From the NCBI GenBank assembly GCA_002359465.1, contig DENA01000029.1, positions 32,192-40,615 on the forward strand: a DNA stretch of 8,424 bases, given 5' to 3'. Position numbers and translations under genes: made by a program. This stretch comes from Ruminococcaceae bacterium UBA2656 (lineage in GTDB: Bacteria > Bacillota > Clostridia > Oscillospirales > Acutalibacteraceae). The notes under the pieces were generated by a model. It did not search any database and was not told the DNA's origin. It worked only from the letters and a program-made list of their open reading frames with translations. Shown here piece after piece: positions 1 to 7,135 of the stretch; within the stretch, counting starts at the first letter, position 1, and the number at the start of each line of letters is the position of its first letter.

Positions 1-122
1 TGAACGGGCTCATACAGTTCACAGGCAAACCGAAACACCTTTGTGTCGCGCTTGTCGCTTGTGGGAGGAAATATTTTCGCGGCGTTGTCCAGGCTGTTCC
101 AGGCAACTGTTTTCCGGTTCAC
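1..122 (-). CDS. N-terminal fragment of a condensation/alcohol acetyltransferase-like protein (cut by window edge)
   Basis: A reading frame opens at a GTG (122-120) and stays open for 40 codons to the window edge, so the stop and most of the protein lie outside. The GTG overlaps the TGA of the upstream hydrolase in a GTGA (122-119), the classic arrangement for translational coupling. A GAGGGG ribosome-binding site lies about 8 nt before the GTG, inside the hydrolase C-terminus. The visible peptide contains WNSLDNAAKIFPPTS followed by DTKVFRFACEL. From memory, an LDNAAKIFP plus FRF-x-C/S-x-EL pattern opens a clostridial family of about 400 residues, often named alcohol acetyltransferase or condensation-domain-like, commonly found beside an alpha/beta hydrolase. 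The HHxxxD acyltransferase motif expected further on is outside the window. The reading frame and coupling are seen directly; the family name is recognition from a short segment and remains tentative. Confidence 0.72.
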   Translation of the reverse strand, partial: MNRKTVAWNSLDNAAKIFPPTSDKRDTKVFRFACELYEPV

Positions 123-1051
123 TGCTCCGACCCCTCACTTAAAAAATCATTGATAATCCGATAGCACTCCCTGACCTGCCGAAAGACGGGCGGCAGGGAA
201 AAAAAGCCGTGCAGCGCGTCGGGAATACGGCGGACTTCCACCTTATTGCCCGCATCTTTCAAACGCAGTCCGTAATCCTCCCCTTCATCACGGAGCGGAT
301 CATATTCGGCCGTAACAATCAGCGTTTTTGGCTGGCAGCTGAAATCCTTGGAAGCAAGCGGCGCAAAATAAGGATTTTGCAGATCATCGTCACTCGCCTT
401 GTACAGCTCCATGTAGTCGCAGATGCGCTTGGATGTCAGCAGGTATTTGGTTCCGTTATCGCGGACGGAGGCATATGGCGACTGCGCTGTATGGTCAAAG
501 TAGGTCGCCGGATAGAGCAAAATCTGCCGGGCAGGCAAAAATTCACCTCTGTCACGCGCCATCAAAGACACGGCCGCCGCCAGATTCCCGCCGGCGCTGT
601 CCCCGATCAGCGTGATCTTATCCGCAGGGATATGCAAAAGATCGGTGTGCAGAAAAATTTCCTGCACCACGCGGTAGCAGTCCTCCGGCGCGGCCGGAAA
701 ATGGTACTCCGGCGCCAGCCTGTAGTCGACCGACACCACGATATGTCCGGTCATATTGGCCATGTTCGCGCAAACACGGTTGTAACTGTCGATATTCCCG
801 GTAACCCAGCCGCCTCCGTGAAAAAAAATCAGGATAGATTGGATACCCTCATCGTCGGGGGCGAATATCCGCACGGGAATATTATGATTTTCAAAAGAAA
901 CGACATGGTCCCACGTCTGATAGGGGAGCTTGCGAAGATGAAAATTTTTTAAATGAATGACCGTACGGTGAAACCGATAGGTCTTTTTCATATCGATATC
1001 AGTATAGGAAAGCGCCCTGAGCGCAACGCGCATAATCCTGTTAATTGCCAT
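119..1051 (-). CDS. HSL-family alpha/beta hydrolase (acetyl-esterase/carboxylesterase-like)
   Basis: The 310-residue protein belongs to the hormone-sensitive-lipase (GDXG) branch of alpha/beta hydrolases, which cleave short acyl esters in the cytoplasm. The oxyanion-hole motif HGGGW is at residues 78-82. The nucleophile elbow GDSAGG is at 150-155 (Ser152), and the acid lies in EYDPLRDEG (Asp251). The catalytic histidine is in ALHGF (His281). The conserved DYRLAPE stretch is at 109-115. The length is normal for the family and the triad is complete. There is no signal peptide; the N-terminal 50 residues (ALRALSYTDIDMKKTY) form the cap region. The ATG at 1051 is preceded by GTGAGG about 4 nt upstream, with GGAAGG further back. 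The stop overlaps the GTG of the next gene by four bases, so the two are co-translated. The true substrate cannot be read from sequence; the acyltransferase-like partner suggests an ester or lipid pathway. Confidence 0.93.
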   Translation of the reverse strand: MAINRIMRVALRALSYTDIDMKKTYRFHRTVIHLKNFHLRKLPYQTWDHVVSFENHNIPVRIFAPDDEGIQSILIFFHGGGWVTGNIDSYNRVCANMANMTGHIVVSVDYRLAPEYHFPAAPEDCYRVVQEIFLHTDLLHIPADKITLIGDSAGGNLAAAVSLMARDRGEFLPARQILLYPATYFDHTAQSPYASVRDNGTKYLLTSKRICDYMELYKASDDDLQNPYFAPLASKDFSCQPKTLIVTAEYDPLRDEGEDYGLRLKDAGNKVEVRRIPDALHGFFSLPPVFRQVRECYRIINDFLSEGSEQ

Positions 1052-1108
1052 GATACCTCACGCCTTCCGGTAATTGATCGCAATTCCAAGACAACACAAA
1101 TATTTTCG

Positions 1109-1136
1109 GTTATCCGATTGATCAGGCAAATTGCAA
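1109..1136 (-). promoter_or_regulatory. Weak candidate promoter for the hydrolase operon
   Basis: The minus strand has TTGCAA (1136-1131), a 16-bp spacer and GATAAC (1114-1109). These match the sigma-A consensus at 4 of 6 bases in each box. It is the best pair I found between the cyclase terminator and the hydrolase start, and it would give a leader of about 55 nt. The gap is AT-rich and other weak pairs are possible. A promoter is expected somewhere here because a strong hairpin separates the hydrolase from the cyclase. Confidence 0.3.
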
Positions 1137-1177
1137 TCATAGTATTGACTGTTTTGTTGATTTTATTGTCAGATCTG

Positions 1178-1221
1178 AAAACTGAAAGGCGGCATGGAGT
1201 TTTCTGCATTTCCATGCCGCC
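1178..1221 (-). terminator. Rho-independent terminator of the diguanylate cyclase gene
   Basis: A perfect 11-bp inverted repeat (GGCGGCATGGA at 1188-1198 and TCCATGCCGCC at 1211-1221) encloses a 12-nt loop. It starts 13 nt past the cyclase stop codon. On the minus strand the stem is followed by TTTCAGTTTTC, an interrupted T-tract. On the plus strand it is followed by GCGTCTTTATTTTT, so it could also stop opposing transcription. The stem is strong; the broken T-run is the only weakness. Confidence 0.75.
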
Positions 1222-1234
1222 GCGTCTTTATTTT

Positions 1235-3874
1235 TCAATCCGGAATATCGGAGTAAAATGCAAAGCAGTCCTTGCCCTGTTTTTTTGCCCTGTAGAGCGC
1301 GCTGTCCACCTTTAGATAAAGATCCTGATACGTTTTTCCGTCAGAAGGATACATTGCAATGCCAATGCTTCCGGAAATTTTGTAGTCTGGATGCCCGGCC
1401 AACTGCGTATTCCGAAAAATACTGCACATGGCCGACGCTTTTTCCAATATCAGATCATCCGTGGAAATGTCACGGAGAAACACAAGGAATTCATCCCCGC
1501 CAATGCGCCCGACCACATCAGAAGTACGGAACAGCTTTTGAAGCCTGGATGAAATCTTGCTGATCACTTCATCCCCTGCCATATGGCCGAACTGGTCGTT
1601 GACAGCCTTGAAATTATCAATGTCAATCATCATGAGCGCATGCTTTCCCTGCATATTCGAATTTGCAAGATGGTCTTCAATCTGGGACTGCGTCGCGGTT
1701 TTGTTGTAAAGGTTCGTCAAAGGATCGCGCTGGGATTTATCCATCAGTCTTTGCATTTCCATTTTCTGAATATTAATATTATAAGCCTTTCCAACGGCTT
1801 TGCTTGGTTTTCCATAGCTGTCATACATAATTTTGGCCTTTACACGGTGCCAGATATTTTTCCCCGTCTTGGTTATAAAACGGAATTCGATTCCATACTC
1901 CGCGTTGCCCTGCTGATACTCCCTTAAAAGCGCTCTGAACCGTGGCAGGTCTTCCGGGCAGATGCTTTGATTTTGCATGATGTCCTTCAAAAAACTGGAA
2001 ATGTGCGGATACTGCCCGGTCAGCGCGGTGAAAAGCGGTGAAAAGTCCATGCGGTCCGTTACGATGTCGTACTCAAACATGATATCGTCGGAAAGGTTCT
2101 CGGCTATCTGATAGCGTTCCCGTTCCACTTCCAGCTCTTCCTGTGTCAGTTTCAGAGAAGTAATATCGGTGTAGACGCACTGATAAATGACCTGATGATT
2201 TTGGTTGACAGTGTGTGTTCCGCTCAGGGAAACCCATATTACGCTGCCGTCTTTTCTGACCATCCGATACTCTGCGGCGAGCGGCCTGTTTTCCTCAATC
2301 TGCCCTATCACAACCGCCGACACGCGCTGGAGGTCTTCGCTGTGGACGTTTTTCATTCCATCTTCTCCGGGGAGCTTCGCATACTCGGCCTTTGAATATC
2401 CGGACAGCTTATAGAATCCGTCGCTGGCGTAAATAAGCTTCAGCCCGCCGTCATAAAGATACTGTGCCACGCCGCCGGGTATGCTGTTAGCCAGCGTCTG
2501 GAGCTGCGTCATAATATCGTTCACTTTTTTATGGGCCAGTTTTGATTCGGTGATGTCCACAGCTACCGCATAAAATTCCCGGCAGCCATCCTCAAGCGTT
2601 ACCGCCTTCGCCCGGTTCAGCAGCCAGCGGATTTTGCCTTCCGCCGTGACGATCCGGTACTTTACCTCCGCAAAATTCGCTTTCGCTATCTGGCGGTGTA
2701 TGCTGTTAATGGTTTGCAGACGGTCTTCCTCATAGATCATATTATAAAAGGAGCGGTCATATTTGCTGAGAAACTGATCGAGGGTATACCCCAGCATTTT
2801 CAAAAGCCCGTTGCTTACAAACTGAATCTCCGCTTTTTCGTCCGCGCTGAAACGAAACGCCCCGCCCGGCAGATTGGCGACAAATGTCTCCAGCTCCACC
2901 TTAGTCCTCTTCAGCTCCTCGTTTTTTTTGCGAAGCTGTTCCCTGTTCTTTCTTTCGGACAGCACAACATAAGCCGCAAGCAGAATCAGTGCAATCGCAA
3001 GCTTAATGATCAGAGAAACCGTATAGAATAAAATTTTATTCGATCTTGACGCAACGGCGTCAATGGAAACCGTGCCGATGATATACCAGTCTTCAATACC
3101 GATCGGCATATAGCAGACGTAATATTCACCCTTGTTGGAATAATAATGGGAATTCCCCGACTGGCCGTCTCTAATGGCTGCTTTTATCCGGCTGAGGGAG
3201 GACGGATCTTCCAACGCCAGATGCGTATCCGTAAAGATGTTTTTATTGGCATACCGGACATCCGGCGACACAATAATCGTGCCGTCCCCCCGGACAATCC
3301 AGTTATCCCCTGTTTTGCCGGAACTATCCGTCGCAAGAAGCCCCCTGAACGATTGTGTTGGAATAATAGAACTGACGGTACAGACAATTTTTCCTTCGCG
3401 CCGGACGGGTACGGTTACAACAATGCTGCTGGTGCCGTCCACCCTTGACTGCGGCACCGCCGAAACAGCCGTGACACCCGCCATTGCCTGCTTAAAATAA
3501 GGGCGGTCCCCGATTTGGATGGTTTGCCCCCCGTTAAGGTAACAGGTTCCGTCGGGCAGTCCTACCGCCACCTCCGTAGATTGATCTGTTTTCTTTAAAT
3601 CGGAAAGGATACCGCCAATCCCTGTTTTATCCAACCCCCTGTCATTCGCACCAATCGCCTGCGCAATCAATTCCATGGATGAAATCGTTTTATTCAGTTC
3701 AAAATCCGCTATTTTGGCATTATGCCTGGTATCGGAAGACAAATTCTCCTGCAGCTCTTCTTCAAAGGTTCTGTTGAGCAGAAAAGAATATCTGCTGAAA
3801 GACAGAATCAGAAACCCAACAAAAATAGCGATTATAAAAATTGCCGTTATGGGTGTGTTGATTCTTCTTTTCAC
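1235..3874 (-). CDS. Membrane-bound sensor diguanylate cyclase (dCACHE - 3x PAS - GGDEF)
   Basis: This enzyme makes c-di-GMP from two GTP. I place the start at the GTG at 3874-3872, because GGAGG (3888-3884) lies 9 nt before it, giving 879 residues. An ATG at 3910 would add 12 residues but has no well-spaced ribosome-binding site. In GTG-start numbering the order is: a membrane helix at about 8-25; an extracellular double-CACHE sensor at about 27-280, including DRPYFKQAMAG; a second helix at about 281-305; a charged coiled linker; PAS/PAC modules at about 327-445, 452-575 and 585-703; and a GGDEF domain at about 717-875. The catalytic GGDEF signature is at 792-796 and metal-binding DIDNF at 751-755. 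DPLTNLYN opens the domain at 717-724. The RxxD product-inhibition site (RTSD, 783-786) lies five residues before GGDEF, so allosteric feedback is expected. There is no EAL or HD-GYP domain. The gene has its own promoter and terminator, so it is monocistronic. The ligand is unknown. Confidence 0.93.
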   Translation of the reverse strand: MKRRINTPITAIFIIAIFVGFLILSFSRYSFLLNRTFEEELQENLSSDTRHNAKIADFELNKTISSMELIAQAIGANDRGLDKTGIGGILSDLKKTDQSTEVAVGLPDGTCYLNGGQTIQIGDRPYFKQAMAGVTAVSAVPQSRVDGTSSIVVTVPVRREGKIVCTVSSIIPTQSFRGLLATDSSGKTGDNWIVRGDGTIIVSPDVRYANKNIFTDTHLALEDPSSLSRIKAAIRDGQSGNSHYYSNKGEYYVCYMPIGIEDWYIIGTVSIDAVASRSNKILFYTVSLIIKLAIALILLAAYVVLSERKNREQLRKKNEELKRTKVELETFVANLPGGAFRFSADEKAEIQFVSNGLLKMLGYTLDQFLSKYDRSFYNMIYEEDRLQTINSIHRQIAKANFAEVKYRIVTAEGKIRWLLNRAKAVTLEDGCREFYAVAVDITESKLAHKKVNDIMTQLQTLANSIPGGVAQYLYDGGLKLIYASDGFYKLSGYSKAEYAKLPGEDGMKNVHSEDLQRVSAVVIGQIEENRPLAAEYRMVRKDGSVIWVSLSGTHTVNQNHQVIYQCVYTDITSLKLTQEELEVERERYQIAENLSDDIMFEYDIVTDRMDFSPLFTALTGQYPHISSFLKDIMQNQSICPEDLPRFRALLREYQQGNAEYGIEFRFITKTGKNIWHRVKAKIMYDSYGKPSKAVGKAYNINIQKMEMQRLMDKSQRDPLTNLYNKTATQSQIEDHLANSNMQGKHALMMIDIDNFKAVNDQFGHMAGDEVISKISSRLQKLFRTSDVVGRIGGDEFLVFLRDISTDDLILEKASAMCSIFRNTQLAGHPDYKISGSIGIAMYPSDGKTYQDLYLKVDSALYRAKKQGKDCFAFYSDIPD

Positions 3875-3883
3875 GTAAATATT

Positions 3884-3888
3884 CCTCC
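3884..3888 (-). promoter_or_regulatory. Ribosome-binding site that decides the cyclase start (GTG)
   Basis: On the minus strand GGAGG is followed by a 9-nt spacer and then GTG AAA AGA AGA (from 3874). This placement is far better than anything before the in-frame ATG at 3910, whose only G-rich stretch (GGGG) ends two bases before the codon. The GTG start also leaves a short positively charged N-terminus (KRR) directly before the first membrane helix, as usual for this protein class. Confidence 0.8.
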
Positions 3889-3951
3889 AAGATGACGAAT
3901 TTTTCACCATAACCCCAGCATGATTAACAAATTTAATTCACTTTAATATTT

Positions 3952-3980
3952 ATAATACCATAAAATCAACACAATTCCAA
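3952..3980 (-). promoter_or_regulatory. Sigma-A-type promoter of the diguanylate cyclase gene
   Basis: On the minus strand, TTGGAA (3980-3975, 4 of 6 consensus) is separated by 17 bp from TATTAT (3957-3952, 5 of 6). The predicted start of transcription near 3945 would give a leader of about 70 nt before the GTG. It sits in a strongly AT-rich gap of about 165 bp between the ATPase stop and the cyclase start. No riboswitch-like structure was evident to me in the leader. Confidence 0.6.
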
Positions 3981-4001
3981 CCATTTATTTCCAAATAATG
4001 T

Positions 4002-4024
4002 TAAAATAACCGCATTTATACGGT
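4002..4024 (-). terminator. Weak candidate terminator after the yhaO-yhaN operon
   Basis: About 15 nt past the ATPase stop codon, the minus strand reads ACCGTATAAATGCGGT (4024-4009) followed by TATTTTA. In RNA it folds into a six-base-pair hairpin with one G-U pair and a four-base loop, followed by a short U-rich tract. The stem is short, so read-through into the cyclase gene is plausible. Confidence 0.45.
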
Positions 4025-4039
4025 AATACTGCATTAATA

Positions 4040-7000
4040 TCAGCTGCACATGTTCCGGCAAATGCTTTTTGTCACAACATGGAAGCCTTCCTGCTCCGCC
4101 AGCACGGAAATATTTTTATGGCAGGTAAAAAGAATAATCTGTGAACCGCCGCCCTCGCCGGCATAATTGGCGAGAAATTTCAGACCCATTTTGGTTCTGG
4201 TATCGTCATACTGCAAAAAAACATCGTCCAAAAGCAGTGGCAGCTTCGGGCCGTCCAGCAGCCCGGCAACCGCCAGCCTCAGCGCGAGGTACGCCTGATC
4301 GATTGTGCCGCTGCTCAAATACTGCCACTCGTGTGAAACCGCGTTTTCCGCATCCTGCACATTGATATCAAAGTTCTTGGAAACAATGACATTCTGATAT
4401 TTCCCGCCCGTAAGGCTGTTAAAAATCTTTGCGGTCTTCTCATTTAAAAGAGGACCGAAGCTCTGCCGGATTTCATTAAAAGCCTCCGTCAGCGTTGTCT
4501 GCGCAAGGTCAAGGCATTCATATTCCTTTTCATCCTCAGAAATTTCTTTTTTCAGCAGGGCAGCCTCTTCTTCCAGTTCGCTGACATTTTTTCTTCCCGC
4601 AAACCGGTTCTTAATGCCGGAATCCAGCTGGATGAAAGCCTCCGTTGTTTTTTGAAGCTGCTCAAAACAGTCGCCGCCGAGCTGTTTTAGCTGCCGGATT
4701 CCCTGATCGTCCAGCATTTCCGGCATGGCGCCCGCATTGGCGCCTAAAATCTGCTCCTTCAGCACGCCGGCTTCCCGTTCAATCTGTTCGGCGGTTTTGC
4801 CCTGCATTTCCTCCTTCAGATATTCCGACTGACTTTCTATTTTCAAACGGGCGGAACGGATTTCATCCATCCGGTTTTTTAAATCGCGTATGGTGTTTAC
4901 CGCCTCCTCATAGGCGGAAACAGACTGATAACGGCTGACAAACGCGATAAATGCCTGTAATTCCGTGTTGAAGCCCTCCTGCGCCTGCACCTGCGCGGCT
5001 CTGGCGCCGTTCAGGCTTTCACGCTTTGCGGCCGCTCTCGCCTGCCGGTTCTGGAACTGAATATGCCTGTCCTGAAGCTCTTCAATCGTCCGGCATCCCA
5101 ATCCGGACAACTGTGTTTGTATAACGACGGCAAGCGCGGCCTCCTGTGCCGATTTCTCCTTCAGCTCTTCCTGTAAGCTGCGAAGATCACACTCCTGTGC
5201 CGCACCGTCCGCCGGAATATCCGCGCGTCTGACCTGCAGATCTTTTGAAAGGCCGGAGAGCTTTTCACTGATAAATTCCAGCTTTAATTCCAGTTCATTT
5301 TTCCTGCGTTCGGCAGCGGTCAGCTGTTCCGTTGCCATCCGGCAGAGTTCTTCCGCCTGAGCTGCCGATTTCTGCACCTGCTCCGCTCTGGACGCCGCCT
5401 GCTCCCATTCGCTTGAAGCTTCTTTTTCCGCCCGCGCCGCGGCCTCTGTTTCCCTTGCCGCGGCACGGCGCACTTCTTCCAGATTGGATCTTGCCGCCGC
5501 GGTTTCGGCCTCATCCACAACGGTCGTAGCCACGGCCTCTGTTTTGGCCTTGCCGAAGGCCAGCATCCCCATGACCGCGGCGGGAACCAACCCCGCAAAA
5601 TACACAGGCCCCAAAAAGATCCCCACAGCAATGGACAGGACAGCAACGAGAATCGCCCCGATCAGCCAACCTGTATGCAGTTCACGCCCGGCATTTTCGT
5701 TAACAACCACCTGCCGGGGGGTGCCGGCCTGTTTCAGCCGTTCCTCAGCCATCTCTGTTTTTTGCGCGGAAATCGCCTGCACGGAACTCAGCTGCTGCAA
5801 GGCGGTCTGGTGCGCGGTGTAGGCGCTCTCTTTTCTCTGTCTGGCGAGGTCAAGCTCTTTCTTTTTACGGTCAAGATCTGCCCTGCACTCCAAACAGGAT
5901 TGGTGCGCGTCTTCCGTTTCCCGCGAAACTTCACGGAACGCATCTTCCTGCTCCTGCTTCCGGGCCGTCTGTTCACGCAGAAGGGTTTCCGTCTCCGCTA
6001 GAGCGGACAGTTTTTTCTCCCGTTCGGAAAAGCTGCGGATGGATTCTTTCAGCGTAAGAATGGTCTGCTGTGTCTGCGCTCGTTCTTTTGCCTGATTTTT
6101 CACGTTCCCCAGAATTTCCGGCGCAATTTCCCCTACCGGCTCACCGGAGGAAACGTTTTCCTCCTCCAGCACCCGGACATTTCTGTTTCTTTCGGTGAGC
6201 ACCTCTTCAAGGGACTGAATGCGGGCGATCATTTCCTGTCCGTTTTTAACAAATTCCGTGTCAAAAATATCGTCTCCCGCAGTGAGAAGAAGGGCTTTCT
6301 CCTTACATTCCTGCGTCTGCCTGTCAATTTCCTTTTGTTTTTGAAGAATTTTATCCAGATTTTGAAGCTGAACGAGCTGTCCCTGCAAAGCGGATTGCGA
6401 TTTGTAATTTTGATATTCCCTTTCCAGCGCTTCTTTTTTTTCGGACAGCTCCGCGTGCCGGCGCTCCAACTGTTTTTTCTCGTCTTCTTCCGTCAGCGCG
6501 GCGGCCCGCTCCTGTACGAGCCGGTCTAATTGCTGATATTTTTTATCCAGTACGCCGATTCTGCCGCTTTTGGATTTCAACTCGTCCATGGCGGCCCGCA
6601 GACGGGTTTCCACCCTCTTCTGGGATACGCTTTCGTCCCCGGTGGAAACCAGGTTCAGAAGCCTCTGCGTGATCTCGTCGTCCTTGTCCGCGCCGGAACC
6701 GGCCATGCTCCCCGCCTGTCCGATAAAAACACTCTTCTCAAACGCCGCGGCCCCAATCCCAAAAAAGCGCTGCCCAATGTCGGTTCCGCTGGCAATCTTC
6801 TCTTTTTCACCCGTCGCCGTGTTCCACAGGCTGATTTTATCCGTCGCGTTGGAAGCCCCGAACAGCCTTTCAAGCCGGTAGACAATCTCGCTGTCCTCAA
6901 ACTCTATGTAGCCGGACATTTTGGCCCCGTCCCACGGCAAATATTTTTTGCGCATATTTTTGGACAGGTCGCTGCTTCTGCCCTCCGAACCGTAGAACAT

Positions 7001-7135
7001 CATTCTGATAAACGCCATAACGGTGCTTTTTCCGTCTTCATTATTTCCGTACAGAATCTGAAAGCCGTTTTCCAGATCAAGCGTATATTCTTTCAGCTTA
7101 CCGAAATGACCGATGTGAATCCTGTTAATTTTCAT
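4040..7135 (-). CDS. yhaN: YhaN-type AAA/ABC ATPase, SbcC/Rad50-like, with membrane-hinge helices
   Basis: This 1031-residue ATPase is built like Rad50/SbcC. The N-terminal half-domain has Walker A GNNEDGKST (30-38) and a Q-loop at FIGQ (Gln140). Long coiled coils at about 180-485 and 535-890 follow. The C-terminal half-domain has ABC signature LSSGTIDQAY (940-949), Walker B LPLLLDD (965-971), a D-loop in QYDD and switch His1006 in FTCHKN. The opening FQILYGNNEDGKST is typical of the YhaN family (COG4717), as is Asp-Asp in place of the Asp-Glu of true SbcC. Between the coils, about residues 489-526 form two hydrophobic helices (WLIGAILVAVLSIAVGIF and VYFAGLVPAAVMGMLAF). They occupy the place of the zinc hook and probably anchor the hinge in the membrane. 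The ATG at 7135 has GAGGTGA before it and overlaps the nuclease gene by 11 bp, so the two proteins should be made together and form a complex. The exact cellular role of this family is poorly defined. Confidence 0.9.
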   Translation of the reverse strand: MKINRIHIGHFGKLKEYTLDLENGFQILYGNNEDGKSTVMAFIRMMFYGSEGRSSDLSKNMRKKYLPWDGAKMSGYIEFEDSEIVYRLERLFGASNATDKISLWNTATGEKEKIASGTDIGQRFFGIGAAAFEKSVFIGQAGSMAGSGADKDDEITQRLLNLVSTGDESVSQKRVETRLRAAMDELKSKSGRIGVLDKKYQQLDRLVQERAAALTEEDEKKQLERRHAELSEKKEALEREYQNYKSQSALQGQLVQLQNLDKILQKQKEIDRQTQECKEKALLLTAGDDIFDTEFVKNGQEMIARIQSLEEVLTERNRNVRVLEEENVSSGEPVGEIAPEILGNVKNQAKERAQTQQTILTLKESIRSFSEREKKLSALAETETLLREQTARKQEQEDAFREVSRETEDAHQSCLECRADLDRKKKELDLARQRKESAYTAHQTALQQLSSVQAISAQKTEMAEERLKQAGTPRQVVVNENAGRELHTGWLIGAILVAVLSIAVGIFLGPVYFAGLVPAAVMGMLAFGKAKTEAVATTVVDEAETAAARSNLEEVRRAAARETEAAARAEKEASSEWEQAASRAEQVQKSAAQAEELCRMATEQLTAAERRKNELELKLEFISEKLSGLSKDLQVRRADIPADGAAQECDLRSLQEELKEKSAQEAALAVVIQTQLSGLGCRTIEELQDRHIQFQNRQARAAAKRESLNGARAAQVQAQEGFNTELQAFIAFVSRYQSVSAYEEAVNTIRDLKNRMDEIRSARLKIESQSEYLKEEMQGKTAEQIEREAGVLKEQILGANAGAMPEMLDDQGIRQLKQLGGDCFEQLQKTTEAFIQLDSGIKNRFAGRKNVSELEEEAALLKKEISEDEKEYECLDLAQTTLTEAFNEIRQSFGPLLNEKTAKIFNSLTGGKYQNVIVSKNFDINVQDAENAVSHEWQYLSSGTIDQAYLALRLAVAGLLDGPKLPLLLDDVFLQYDDTRTKMGLKFLANYAGEGGGSQIILFTCHKNISVLAEQEGFHVVTKSICRNMCS

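Noticed and set aside
209..952. Long plus-strand open frame (247 codons) opposite the hydrolase
   Set aside because: It lies fully antisense to a gene with a complete catalytic triad, and its translation has no recognisable domain or low-complexity-free fold signal. It is a shadow frame.
988..1215. 75-codon minus-strand frame between the cyclase and the hydrolase
   Set aside because: It overlaps the terminator hairpin and the hydrolase N-terminus in another frame, has no good ribosome-binding site, and its translation resembles nothing I know.
3875..4039. Riboswitch or small RNA in the AT-rich gap before the cyclase
   Set aside because: I could find only a promoter, a weak hairpin and a ribosome-binding site. 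No c-di-GMP riboswitch core or other known aptamer pattern was seen.
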